A stretch of 64,000 bases of DNA from Bacillota bacterium (GCA_023437715.1 JAEZFK010000005.1:62001-126000); one strand, 5' to 3'; shown: positions 9,798 through 17,953, numbered from the stretch's first letter. Notes: generated by a model not told the origin, from the letters alone. Translations and numbers: made by a program.

Positions 9798-10914
9798 GAA
9801 AGAAACGCTGGACTGGGCAGAGTCTGTTTGGGAAAAGCTGGAGATTAAGCTTGAGGCAGAATGCAGACGGCTTGGGTCCATGATGCCCTATGTTCCGGTC
9901 AACGGAAAGTATGAGGATATGGGGAAGCGGGAGCTGACGGCATGGACCAACGGCTTTTACAGCGGAATGCTGTGGCAGATGTATCATGCGACGGGAAAAG
10001 AGTGCTATAAGGACGCTGCGGCAGGAATTGAGGAACGGCTGGATGAGGCGCTGGCAGCATTTACAAAGCTGGACCATGACGTGGGGTTTCTCTGGCTCCA
10101 TACGGCGGTAGCCGATTACCGGCTGACAGGCAGCAGGGACTCCCGTGCCAGGGGACTTCATGCGGCCGGAATTCTGGCCGGACGTTATAATCCAAAGGGG
10201 AAGTATATTAAGGCTTGGAACGGAGAACGGGCGGGAGTTGCCATCGTGGATTGTCTGATGAATCTGCCCCTTTTGTACTGGGCAGCTGAGGAACTGCATG
10301 ACAGCGCCTGCCGGCAGATCGCCGTCAATCATACGGAAATGGCTTTAAATTATATTCTCAGACCCGATGGCTCCTGCAATCATATGGTGGAATTTGACCC
10401 GGCCACAGGGGAGTATCTGGACAATCCCGGCGGCCAGGGCTATGAAAGGGGTTCCTCCTGGAGCCGGGGACAGGCCTGGGCGATTTATGGAATGTCCCTG
10501 GCATACCGCTATACGGGAAATGAGGCCTATTTAGACGCGGCAAAGCGTGTGGCACATTATTTTTGTGCAAACCTGGCAATTCACGATTATATCCCCCTCA
10601 TTGACTTCCGGGCGCCGGCACAGCCGGTCTATTATGATACGACCGCGGGAGTGTGTGCAGCCTGCGGGCTTCTGGAGCTTTCCGGGCATGTGGGGATTCT
10701 GGAAAAAGACTTATATGTAAAGTCGGCCGTCCGCTGCTTAAAAGCGGTTACGGACCGGTTCTGCCAATGGGACCCGGAGAAGGATTCCATTGTATCCTGC
10801 GGTTCCGCCCGTTATGACCGGGAGTCCGACCGCCAGGTGCCGATTATTTATGGAGATTACTTCTTGACGGAGGGAATTCTGCGCCTGTTAGGCCGGGATT
10901 TCCTCATATGGTGA
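9781..10914 (+). CDS. GH88 unsaturated glucuronyl hydrolase
   Basis: 377 aa cytoplasmic enzyme removing 4,5-unsaturated uronic acid from the non-reducing end of lyase-generated oligosaccharides. Family features: TNGFYSGMLWQMYHATG near 56-72, the HDVGF motif with D100, VAIVDCLMNLPLLYW with D157, and RGQAWAIYGMSLAYRYTG. D100 and D157 match the two catalytic Asp of characterised GH88 enzymes. The ATG at 9781 follows GGAGGAGG; the upstream TTG at 9763 overlaps it and is rejected. It ends the importer operon and implies import of lyase products of pectin or glycosaminoglycan type. The distinction from GH105 is by overall sequence feel. Confidence 0.9.
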   Translation: MHYGIEKETLDWAESVWEKLEIKLEAECRRLGSMMPYVPVNGKYEDMGKRELTAWTNGFYSGMLWQMYHATGKECYKDAAAGIEERLDEALAAFTKLDHDVGFLWLHTAVADYRLTGSRDSRARGLHAAGILAGRYNPKGKYIKAWNGERAGVAIVDCLMNLPLLYWAAEELHDSACRQIAVNHTEMALNYILRPDGSCNHMVEFDPATGEYLDNPGGQGYERGSSWSRGQAWAIYGMSLAYRYTGNEAYLDAAKRVAHYFCANLAIHDYIPLIDFRAPAQPVYYDTTAGVCAACGLLELSGHVGILEKDLYVKSAVRCLKAVTDRFCQWDPEKDSIVSCGSARYDRESDRQVPIIYGDYFLTEGILRLLGRDFLIW

Positions 10915-10954
10915 TCCGCAGCAGGGAAAAGAACTGTTTCCCCGGTCCTCCTTA

Positions 10955-10982
10955 TTTACAATTTACTAAATTATGATATAAT
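10955..10982 (+). promoter_or_regulatory. Sigma-A promoter for the pyrophosphatase operon
   Basis: TTTACA, 16-bp spacer, perfect TATAAT. Predicted transcription start near 10989, leaving a leader of about 195 nt before the ATG at 11185. Confidence 0.75.
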
Positions 10983-11006
10983 GGGAATACTTCACAAAGA
11001 AAAAGA

Positions 11007-11047
11007 CCTCATAAAATGAGGAGACCCCGGTTGACTGGCAACCGGGG
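11007..11047 (+). promoter_or_regulatory. Two tandem hairpins in the pyrophosphatase leader
   Basis: CCTCAT/ATGAGG (11007-11021, 3-nt loop) is followed 3 bp later by CCCCGGTTG/CAACCGGGG (11025-11047, 5-nt loop). Neither has a T-run. They lie near the 5' end of the predicted transcript, so they may stabilise or regulate the message. No known riboswitch consensus was recognised. Confidence 0.5.
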
Positions 11048-11184
11048 CAATTATGAAAAATCTATGTGCAATTTGACGATTTAACCAATTTAACTCATTG
11101 ATTTTCTATACATTTAGTATAAAAAATATATGTGAACAGAATATGAACGGCCTGTAAACATATTATGAAAAAGGGGAGGAAAGA

Positions 11185-12852
11185 ATGGGAGAAAATATAA
11201 AAATCAGGAAAACCATAGTCATCGGCCATAAAAATCCCGATACAGATTCCATCTGCTCGGCCATTTGTTACGCCAATCTGAAGAAAACTTTGACCGGAGA
11301 GAATTATCTCCCGGGGCGGGCGGGCCATGTCAATGAGGAGACTCAGTTTGTACTTAACTATTTCGGCGTGGAAGCGCCGGAGCTTGTGGAAAACGTAAAG
11401 ACCCAGGTAATGGATGTGGAAATCCGTGAGACAAAGGGAGTAAAGAAAAACCTGTCCTTAAAGAAAGCCTGGAACCTGATGCAGGAAGCGAATGCTGTGA
11501 CCATTCCGGCGGTGACCGACGAAGGGATGCTGGAAGGACTGATTACGGTAGGTGATATTGCCAAGTCCTACATGAACGTATATGACAGCAGTATCTTGTC
11601 AAAGGCCAATACCCAGTACGCCAATATTGTGGAAACTCTGGAAGGAGCCATGGTGGTGGGAGACCGGAACGCCTACTTTAATAACGGCAAGGTGCTCATT
11701 GCTGCGGCCAATCCTGATATGATGGAATACTATATTTCCAAGGACGATCTGGTGATTCTGGGAAACCGTTATGAATCCCAGCTCTGCGCCATTGAGATGG
11801 AAGCGGCCTGCATCATTGTCTGCGAGGGAGCGGCGGTGTCCATGACCATCAAAAAGCTGGCCCAGGAGAGAGGCTGTACGGTCATGACAACCCCTTATGA
11901 TACTTATACGGCCGCCCGTCTGGTAAACCAGAGCATTCCCATCAGCTATTTTATGAAGACGGAAGGGCTTATTACCTTTGAGGAAGAGGATTACATCGAC
12001 GATATAAAGGATGTTATGGCCAGCAAGCGCCACCGTGATTTTCCCATCCTGGATAAGAACGGAAAATACAAGGGCATGATTTCCCGGCGGAACTTATTAG
12101 GGGCCAAGGGAAAACGGCTGATTCTGGTGGACCACAACGAAAGATCCCAGGCCGTAGAGGGAATGGAAAGTGCGGAAATCCTGGAAATCATCGATCATCA
12201 CAGGCTTGGGACTGTGGAGACCATTTCGCCGGTATTCTTCCGCAACCAGCCCGTAGGCTGCACGGCGACCATCGTGTACCAGATGTACGGAGAAAACAAG
12301 GTGGAGATAGAGCCTGCAATTGCCGGTTTGCTGTGCAGCGCAATTATTTCCGATACGCTTTTATTCCGCTCCCCTACCTGCACGGAGTCCGACAGGCAGG
12401 CGGCCATTGCTCTTGCCGATATTGCCGGCATTCAGCTGGAAAAGTATTCTTCCTCCATGTTTTCAGCGGGAAGCAATTTAAAGGGAAAGACGGACGGAGA
12501 GATCTTTTACCAGGATTTTAAGAAATTTACTGTTGGGGAGTCGGCTTTCGGCGTGGGACAGATCAGCTCCCTCAATGCCGATGAGCTGGAAGAATTAAAG
12601 GGCCGGATGCTTCCTTATATGGAAAAGGCCAGGGAAGAGCATGGCATGGATATGATGTTTTTCATGCTGACCAATATCCTTACGGAATCCACAGAGCTTT
12701 TGTGCGGAGGACAGGGATCGAAGCAGCTGATCACAAGGGCTTTCCGCATTGAGGAGAGCTCCGGAGCGGTGGATCATGTGGTGAGCCTTCCAGGCGTGGT
12801 GTCCAGAAAGAAGCAGCTGATCCCTGGGATCATGCTGGCGGCACAGGAATAG
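11185..12852 (+). CDS. ppaC: Manganese-dependent inorganic pyrophosphatase with CBS and DRTGG domains
   Basis: 555 aa family II pyrophosphatase, hydrolysing PPi to two phosphates in the cytoplasm. The DHH-family metal residues are H15, D19 and D21 in GHKNPDTDS, and the DHH triad is D337-H338-H339 (EIIDHHRLG). A regulatory insert of roughly 180 residues separates them, with a CBS motif, a DRTGG-like section and a second CBS motif. The DHHA2 domain contains SRKKQ near the C-terminus. Single-domain family members are about 310 aa, so this is the nucleotide-regulated CBS-PPase type (established for related enzymes). Good GGGGAGG site before the ATG. Start of a short operon. Confidence 0.95.
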   Translation: MGENIKIRKTIVIGHKNPDTDSICSAICYANLKKTLTGENYLPGRAGHVNEETQFVLNYFGVEAPELVENVKTQVMDVEIRETKGVKKNLSLKKAWNLMQEANAVTIPAVTDEGMLEGLITVGDIAKSYMNVYDSSILSKANTQYANIVETLEGAMVVGDRNAYFNNGKVLIAAANPDMMEYYISKDDLVILGNRYESQLCAIEMEAACIIVCEGAAVSMTIKKLAQERGCTVMTTPYDTYTAARLVNQSIPISYFMKTEGLITFEEEDYIDDIKDVMASKRHRDFPILDKNGKYKGMISRRNLLGAKGKRLILVDHNERSQAVEGMESAEILEIIDHHRLGTVETISPVFFRNQPVGCTATIVYQMYGENKVEIEPAIAGLLCSAIISDTLLFRSPTCTESDRQAAIALADIAGIQLEKYSSSMFSAGSNLKGKTDGEIFYQDFKKFTVGESAFGVGQISSLNADELEELKGRMLPYMEKAREEHGMDMMFFMLTNILTESTELLCGGQGSKQLITRAFRIEESSGAVDHVVSLPGVVSRKKQLIPGIMLAAQE

Positions 12853-12865
12853 GGAGGCATAAGAA

Positions 12866-13504
12866 ATGAGGAATCAGGGATCCGGAAAACCAAGAAAGCA
12901 GGAAACAGCAGAAAAGCACACATGGAAGCCGGGAAACATGCTTTACCCGGTTCCGGCAGTTATGATCAGCTGCCAGCGGACCGGGGAAAGACCTAATATT
13001 ATAACTGTTGCATGGGCCGGAACCATTTGCTCCACTCCGGCCATGGTTTCCATATCCATCCGCCCGGAACGATATTCCTACGGAATCATAAAGGAAACCA
13101 GGGAATTTGTGGTGAATCTGGTAACAAAGGAGCTGGTGCGCGCCGCGGATTACTGCGGCGTAAAGTCAGGCCGGGACGTGGATAAGTTCGGGGAAATGAG
13201 GCTGACTCCCTTTGCCCTTGAGTCTGTCAGGGCGCCGGGAATAGAGGAAAGTCCGGTGAATTTAGCCTGTAAAGTGGTAGAAATAAAGCACCTGGGAAGT
13301 CACGACTTATTTCTGGCAGAAGTGGTGGGGGTGACGGTGGACGGGAAATATATGGATGAAAAGAACAAATTCCACTTAAACCAGGCAGGCCTTGTGGCCT
13401 ACTCCCACGGGGAATACTTTGAGCTTGGGAAAAAGCTGGGAAGCTTCGGCTATTCCGTGAGAAAAACGGAGAAAAAGCCGGCGGGCAGAAGGAGAAACAA
13501 ATGA
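12866..13504 (+). CDS. Flavin reductase family protein (FMN-binding split barrel)
   Basis: 212 aa. The core from about residue 20 to 190 has the flavin-reductase-like layout: MLYPVPAVMISCQR, PNIITVAWAGTICSTPAMVS, SISIRPERYSYGIIKETREF and the later FLAEVVGVTVD. Such proteins bind FMN and reduce flavin or act as flavoprotein oxidoreductases; the substrate is unknown. The first 20 and last 15 residues are polar and lysine-rich. It starts 13 bp after the pyrophosphatase stop and overlaps the next gene by ATGA. Confidence 0.9.
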   Translation: MRNQGSGKPRKQETAEKHTWKPGNMLYPVPAVMISCQRTGERPNIITVAWAGTICSTPAMVSISIRPERYSYGIIKETREFVVNLVTKELVRAADYCGVKSGRDVDKFGEMRLTPFALESVRAPGIEESPVNLACKVVEIKHLGSHDLFLAEVVGVTVDGKYMDEKNKFHLNQAGLVAYSHGEYFELGKKLGSFGYSVRKTEKKPAGRRRNK

Positions 13505-14028
13505 CAAAGAAGCTTGATAATATTACTTTAATCGGTATGCCGGCTTCCGGCAAAAGCACGGTGGGCGTTCTGCTTGCCAAACGTCTGGGATATTCCTTTG
13601 TGGATGTGGATATCGTGATCCAGGAGCAGGAAGGACGCCTTTTAAAGGACATTATTGCTGCCGAAGGACAGGATGGCTTTCTGGCAGTGGAAAACCGGAT
13701 AAATGCCTCTCTCAACGTTCATCACAGCATCATTGCTCCGGGAGGAAGCGTGATCTATGGAAAAGAGGCCATGGAGCATTTGAAGGAAATCAGCACTGTG
13801 GTTTATTTAAAGCTGGATTATAAGGGCTTAAAGGACCGCCTGGGCAATCTGGTGGACCGGGGAGTGGTGCTGAAGGACGGAATGACTTTGCGGGACTTGT
13901 ATGAGGAGCGGGTTCCTTATTATGAGAAGTATGCGGACATAACCATTGATGAAGCGGGGCTTGATGCGGGAAAAATCGTGGACAGGCTCAGGACTATTAT
14001 GGAAGAGGAGTTTGGACTGAGAACGTAA
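13501..14028 (+). CDS. Shikimate-kinase-like protein with altered substrate site
   Basis: 175 aa P-loop kinase. Walker A is GMPASGKST, the DVD motif is kept, and the lid region ERVPYYEKYAD is recognisable. However, the FRxxE motif that supplies the shikimate-binding Arg reads GFLAVE, and the substrate GGG loop reads PGGS. The fold is clearly of the shikimate kinase group, but the acceptor may not be shikimate. It is coupled to the flavin reductase gene by a 4-bp overlap. No other aromatic-pathway gene is nearby. Confidence 0.8.
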   Translation: MTKKLDNITLIGMPASGKSTVGVLLAKRLGYSFVDVDIVIQEQEGRLLKDIIAAEGQDGFLAVENRINASLNVHHSIIAPGGSVIYGKEAMEHLKEISTVVYLKLDYKGLKDRLGNLVDRGVVLKDGMTLRDLYEERVPYYEKYADITIDEAGLDAGKIVDRLRTIMEEEFGLRT

Positions 14029-14075
14029 GGAATACTATTTCTATAAAGCTCATAACTGGGGTACGGGGTGAGAAG

Positions 14076-14339
14076 ATGAAAACATTTAATTATACAGTAA
14101 GAGAACAATTTGGAATCCATGCAAGGCCGGCAGCCTTACTGGCCGGTGAGAGCCAGAAATATAACTGTAAAATTACAATTTCATTTAATGGGCAGACTGC
14201 CGATGCTTCCGACGCCGTAGCGGTTATGGGAATGAATATAAAATTCGGCGATATGATAAGAATGGAAGTTGAGGGAAGAGAAGAAAGCCTGGCCTATGCC
14301 GGATTGCAGAATTTTTTGCTCAACAGCCCGAATTTTTAA
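14076..14339 (+). CDS. HPr-family phosphocarrier with Asp at regulatory position 46
   Basis: 87 aa, standard HPr length. The phosphorylatable His is exactly at residue 15 (GIHARPAA), so PEP-dependent phosphotransfer is possible. In ordinary Firmicute HPr residue 46 is Ser, the HPr-kinase target; here the segment is SDAVAVMGM with Asp46. That may mimic the phosphoserine form permanently or remove CcpA/HprK control. Not Crh, because His15 is kept. Likely a paralogue rather than the housekeeping ptsH, since no ptsI follows. Its downstream region is the remnant of a beta-glucoside operon. Confidence 0.88.
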   Translation: MKTFNYTVREQFGIHARPAALLAGESQKYNCKITISFNGQTADASDAVAVMGMNIKFGDMIRMEVEGREESLAYAGLQNFLLNSPNF

Positions 14340-14356
14340 TTTAAACCAGAAAAAGT

Positions 14357-14385
14357 TTGCATAAATTTTAAGAGTATGCTAAAAT
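14357..14385 (+). promoter_or_regulatory. Promoter of the eroded beta-glucoside operon
   Basis: TTGCAT, 17-bp spacer, TAAAAT with an extended TGC just before it. The predicted start near 14392 would put the antiterminator site at the very 5' end of the RNA. Confidence 0.65.
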
Positions 14386-14396
14386 CAAATCAATAA

Positions 14397-14430
14397 GACT
14401 TGTTACCATGTTAAATTATTGGGCAAAATC
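14397..14430 (+). promoter_or_regulatory. LicT/BglG-type ribonucleic antiterminator (RAT)
   Basis: The RNA reads GACUUGUUACCA, an 11-nt loop, then UGGGCAAAAUC. This matches the known RAT form (GGxUUGUUACxx ... xxGGCAAAACC). The closing GG/CC pair is replaced by the compensatory GA/UC, and CCA pairs with UGG. The 3' half overlaps the left arm of the terminator stem, the classical arrangement in which bound LicT/BglG blocks termination. No bglG/licT gene lies in the window. Confidence 0.75.
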
Positions 14431-14459
14431 TTTCTTAAAGGAAGATTTTGCCCTTTTTT
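14421..14459 (+). terminator. Leader terminator overlapping the RAT
   Basis: GGGCAAAATCTT (14421-14432) pairs with AAGATTTTGCCC (14442-14453), followed by six T. In intact bgl operons this attenuator is read through only when sugar is present. Confidence 0.85.
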
Positions 14460-14460
14460 G

Positions 14461-15363
14461 CGTTCGGAGGAGGAATCTGATACGGAAAATCTTGAACAGG
14501 CCTGTTTTCAGGCATCTCACCGTCAATTTTTAGCCAGTTCCCTTGCAACGAAAATGCTCCATGAAATTGATGAAAACGGAAAGATCGGCGCTGTTATTGA
14601 GTATAAAACCTTATATCCCCTGTCTTCCAATCCAAAGGATGCTCTCGTTATTTCTGAAATCAGACAGAAGAGTCTTTTCTTTACGGATGTTCAGGCCAGA
14701 GGGACTTATCCCTCCTATATTTGGGATTATTTTGACAGGCATGGCATTACCCTGGAATTTGAAGAGGGCGACTTTGATATATTGAAAAAGTTCCCTGTAG
14801 ATTTCGTAAGCTTTACATACTACCGGTCACGGATTGCATCGGAGAATTATGTGGAAGCTGTTCAGAAGGATACGAAGGAGGCGGATTCTGATGTCAATTC
14901 AAATGTGAAATATAAGGGTGATGAGAAAATCTTAAGTCTGGGAAACACGAACCCATACTTGAAGGTTACTTCCTCAGGCTGGTCTATCGATCCTGACGGG
15001 CTGTATCTTGCCCTGGTAGATTTGTATGAGAGATATCAGGTACCAATCTTTATCGCAGAAAATGGTTTGGGAACGGATGATGAATTAAAGGACGGCACGG
15101 TTGAAGATGATTACAGAATCGAATTTTTAAAGGCCCATGCTTCGGCAATGAAAAAAGCCATACGAAACGGCGCAGACTTATTTGGATACACTTGCTGGGG
15201 GCCAATCGATATTGTAAGCGAGGGAACCGGACAAATGTCCAAGAGATACGGATTTATTTATGTGGACAGGAACGATGCGGGGGAGGGAACGCTGAAGAGA
15301 TATAAGGAAAAGGCAGCAGAACCGTTATGGTCTGCTGCCGTATTTTTTAGCTTCTCAATTTAA
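14461..15363 (+). pseudogene. 5'- and 3'-truncated GH1 6-phospho-beta-glucosidase remnant
   Basis: Homology begins abruptly at ESDTENLEQACFQASHRQFLA, about residue 165 of a normal GH1 enzyme of roughly 480 aa. The N-terminal barrel half, including the NEP acid/base Glu, is missing. The nucleophile motif IAENGLG remains, as do YTCWGPIDIVS and YGFIYVDR. The end diverges after GTLKRYK into a terminator, losing the last residues. No start codon is placed after the GGAGGAGG at 14466. The frame is otherwise open, so the loss may be recent. Upstream promoter, RAT and leader terminator survive, so the PTS gene and the GH1 5' half were probably deleted together. Confidence 0.85.
15312..15346. terminator. 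Bidirectional terminator in the GH1 remnant
   Basis: GGCAGCAGA/TCTGCTGCC around a 10-nt loop, with TATTTTTT on the plus side and TTTTCC on the minus side. It ends the convergent chemoreceptor gene and lies inside the truncated GH1 frame. Confidence 0.75.
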
Positions 15364-17029
15364 ACTGATCCATCAGATGCTTAAGCAACTGTGCCTGTCC
15401 GGCCATTTCCTCACTTGCAGCAGCGCTTTCCTCTGAGGTAGCGGAGTTGGTCTGAACCACGCTTGCGATCTGGTCGATGCCCTGGGTCACCTGGGCCACA
15501 GCATAGGCCTGTTCCTCGGACGCGGTGGATATCTGGTGTACCAGCTCTGCCACTCTCTGGGAGGAACGGACGATGCGGTCCATGGCTTCCGCCGTCTCTC
15601 TTGCACTGTGGTTACCGGCCTCAATGGAATCCAAGGTCCGCTCGATTAAGACAGTGGTGTTCTTTGAGGCTTCCTGGCTCTTGTTTGCCAGATTCCGGAC
15701 CTCATCCGCAACCACGGCAAAGCCCTTGCCTGCCGCCCCGGCTCTGGCGGCTTCCACTGCAGCGTTGAGAGCCAGGATGTTGGTTTGGAAAGCAATGTCT
15801 TCGATAGTTTTTATTACCTTTCCGATTTCAGCCGACGCATCGCTGATGGTGTCCATAGTCTCCGTCAGATTCTGCATCCGTGATTTGCCGAAATCAAGCT
15901 CCTTGGAGGTGTTGTCCATCTGGCTGCTTGTCTCTTTTGCGTTTTCTGCGTTCTGGTTGATGTTGTTGGAAATATCGTTGATGGTGGCAGCCAGCTCTTC
16001 GATGGAGGAGGCCTGTTCGGTTGCTCCCTGGCTTAAGGCCTGGGCTCCGCTTGCCACCTGATCAGCCCCGGAAGCCACCTGATCCGAGGCCTGGGCGATC
16101 CTGCTCATAATATCATTTAAGGATTCGGTCAGATCCTGGATGGAAAGCTGTACCTCCCGGAACTGTCCCTTGAATTCTTCGGGATCGTGGGGAATATCAA
16201 AATCCTTGTGTGCCATCCGGTTGGTGGTGACAGAGATATAGTCTATGTAATGGGAGATTCTTTCCATCATGGTCCGCATGCTGTCTGCCAGATGACCAAG
16301 CTCATCTTCTCTATGGAAATCCAGCTGGCATTTTAAATTGCCCTGGGCCATCTGGTCTGCAGCTTCCTTCAGTTCCTTAAGGGGAAGAATGATTCCGCGG
16401 GTTATGAAAGTGGCGATGACAATGGAAACAGCGATGGAAACAAGTATGATGATCCCCATAACAGCCATGAATATAGAGGTCTTAATGGACATTTCCGTTA
16501 ATTTGGCGCTTCCGTCGCTTGACTTATCGGCCAGCATGGTGTTGATGTCGGCTGCAATATCCGCCGCAAGAGGGGCTGCGGAGCTGCGGAAGTAGGCCAT
16601 CGCTTCTTTCGAAGATGCGGTGCCTGCCAGCTCAATGGTATGGCTGCGGATTTCCTGGTACTGATTCATTTTCTCGGTCAGCTGGTTAAAGCGGTCTTTT
16701 TCTGCCGGAGTTTTCATCCAGGCCTGTACCTGCTGCATCTTTTGGTTTATGGTATCGATCTGGGTGCTTAAATTCTGTTTCTGCTTATCGGTCTCTTCCT
16801 GGCTTTCGGAATATATGATGTATAAAACTGTGGCCCTGTGAGCCTGGAAAGCCTGACCCAGGCTTCCGATGTCTCCCTGGGCGAATCCGTAGTCCTCTAA
16901 TTCTGTTTTGTATTCATGATTTACGGTGCGGATCAGCGCGATGCCGATAGTGCCTGCCAAACCTGAAAATAAGACAACAATAAGAAATGTCAATATTAAT
17001 CTTTTTCCAACACTTAACTTTTTAAGCAT
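15347..17029 (-). CDS. Methyl-accepting chemotaxis protein with 4-helix-bundle sensor
   Basis: 560 aa. Membrane helix 1 near residues 12-33, a helical extracellular 4HB_MCP-type domain to about residue 185, membrane helix 2 near MAVMGIIILVSIAVSIVIA, HAMP, then the signalling domain with tip motif EDIAFQTNILALNAAVEAAR and VADEVRNLANKSQEA. Ligand unknown. Its 3' end overlaps the GH1 remnant frame by 17 bp on the other strand. A consensus promoter lies upstream. Confidence 0.95.
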   Translation of the reverse strand: MLKKLSVGKRLILTFLIVVLFSGLAGTIGIALIRTVNHEYKTELEDYGFAQGDIGSLGQAFQAHRATVLYIIYSESQEETDKQKQNLSTQIDTINQKMQQVQAWMKTPAEKDRFNQLTEKMNQYQEIRSHTIELAGTASSKEAMAYFRSSAAPLAADIAADINTMLADKSSDGSAKLTEMSIKTSIFMAVMGIIILVSIAVSIVIATFITRGIILPLKELKEAADQMAQGNLKCQLDFHREDELGHLADSMRTMMERISHYIDYISVTTNRMAHKDFDIPHDPEEFKGQFREVQLSIQDLTESLNDIMSRIAQASDQVASGADQVASGAQALSQGATEQASSIEELAATINDISNNINQNAENAKETSSQMDNTSKELDFGKSRMQNLTETMDTISDASAEIGKVIKTIEDIAFQTNILALNAAVEAARAGAAGKGFAVVADEVRNLANKSQEASKNTTVLIERTLDSIEAGNHSARETAEAMDRIVRSSQRVAELVHQISTASEEQAYAVAQVTQGIDQIASVVQTNSATSEESAAASEEMAGQAQLLKHLMDQFKLRS

Positions 17030-17086
17030 ATGATTTTCCTCTCATGTTTATATTTATTATTATCCAAAATGTGGTATTATGGAGCA

Positions 17087-17115
17087 ATTATAATTTTTTT
17101 GTCGATTATAGTCAA
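17087..17115 (-). promoter_or_regulatory. Sigma-A promoter of the 4HB chemoreceptor
   Basis: Minus strand TTGACT, 17-bp spacer, TATAAT. It is a housekeeping rather than flagellar-sigma promoter, about 58 bp from the start codon. Confidence 0.75.
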
Positions 17116-17180
17116 GCGTTTACTGTTATTCCGGGAGTATTTATCAGCAGGCAGGGGAGAAAGATTGTGGTTTATGTGCC

Positions 17181-17759
17181 TCAATTGAATTCATCCTGGG
17201 CTTTCTTAAGAACCTGCTCCAGCGTCCCGTACAGGGTCAGGGAAACATATTGGACCATCTTCTGCTTATCACATGTCTCTTTATTGCGGATCCAGTTAAC
17301 AATAAGGGAGGCAATAGCTTCCGTATAGAAGTTAATCAGAAACTTCTTATAATCATCGGGAATATTCTTTCCCTCTGAAAGCTGCTCCACAATGTTGGTG
17401 ACGATGGAGAGAAAGTCATTCTGGAAAAAACGTTTCAGCTCATCTCTGCCAATGGCGTCAAAGGCGCAGTTGCAGAGATGTTTATTTTCTTCCACATAGT
17501 TCATAACAAATTCAATGGCATCCTGATAGTCAAGGATCAAATCGTACTGCCTTACGATTTCAATGGCTTCTTCTTCAAAAATCCATTTAACCAAATCATA
17601 AATATCCCTGAAATGATAATAAAAGGTCTTTCGGTTGACTCCGCAGTCCTCAATGATTTCCCGTACCGTAATCTTTCCCAACGGCTTTTTTCTCATGATT
17701 TTTTTCAGCGAGGCTGCCAGTGCTTTTTTCGTCATTAAAGTGGTTGTCTCATGCTTCAT
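17181..17759 (-). CDS. TetR/AcrR-family transcriptional regulator
   Basis: 192 aa. The N-terminal HTH is clear: TKKALAASLKKIM, KITVREIIEDCGVNRKTFYY and HFRDIYDLVKWIF. The C-terminal ligand domain is the short TetR_C type seen in DhaS/YsiA-like regulators. Divergent from the ABC export operon starting at 17954, with a palindrome in between, so it probably represses that operon and responds to an exported compound. Minus-strand start ATG follows GAGGTAAT. Confidence 0.9.
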   Translation of the reverse strand: MKHETTTLMTKKALAASLKKIMRKKPLGKITVREIIEDCGVNRKTFYYHFRDIYDLVKWIFEEEAIEIVRQYDLILDYQDAIEFVMNYVEENKHLCNCAFDAIGRDELKRFFQNDFLSIVTNIVEQLSEGKNIPDDYKKFLINFYTEAIASLIVNWIRNKETCDKQKMVQYVSLTLYGTLEQVLKKAQDEFN

Positions 17760-17832
17760 ATATTACCTCCTCATGTATTTATTATACAGCTGTCCGGCAA
17801 ATTTCTCAATGGAAATACGCTCAATTGCCCAC

Positions 17833-17870
17833 CAAAACAGAGTGTTTTGTCCGTATTTTACACAAAACAG
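17833..17870. promoter_or_regulatory. Candidate TetR operator palindrome
   Basis: CAAAACA-GAG-TGTTTTG (17833-17849) is a perfect 7-3-7 palindrome. A further half-site ACAAAACA lies at 17862-17869. Both are in the 194-bp divergent region, and the palindrome overlaps a possible -35 (TTGTCC, 19 bp before GATAAT). Operator role is inferred from position. Confidence 0.5.
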
Positions 17871-17953
17871 GGATAATTGACCGTAGGAAAAAGGGCTGAT
17901 GGGTATTATGCTCAATACGTGATATGTAAAGACAGAATCAGGAGGTGACAAAA

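Noticed and set aside
10924..10942. GGGAAA/TTTCCC stem after GH88 as terminator
   Set aside because: Only six pairs with no proper T-run; left unannotated.
10989..11184. Fluoride or other known riboswitch before the pyrophosphatase
   Set aside because: Pyrophosphatase genes can follow fluoride riboswitches, but the expected conserved segments were not found in the leader.
11599..12033. 144-aa minus frame in the pyrophosphatase gene
   Set aside because: Lies fully inside ppaC with no start signal or recognisable domain.
14419..14460. ATG at 14419 as true start of the GH1 frame
   Set aside because: It lies within the antiterminator/terminator stem and has no ribosome site; the encoded first residues have no GH1 similarity.
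15463..16061. Plus-strand frames opposite the 4HB chemoreceptor
   Set aside because: Repetitive translation typical of the antisense of receptor signalling domains; the minus-strand gene is certain.
17030..17115. Flagellar sigma-28 promoter for the chemoreceptor
   Set aside because: A near-perfect sigma-A promoter is present and no TAAA-N15-GCCGATAA pattern was seen.
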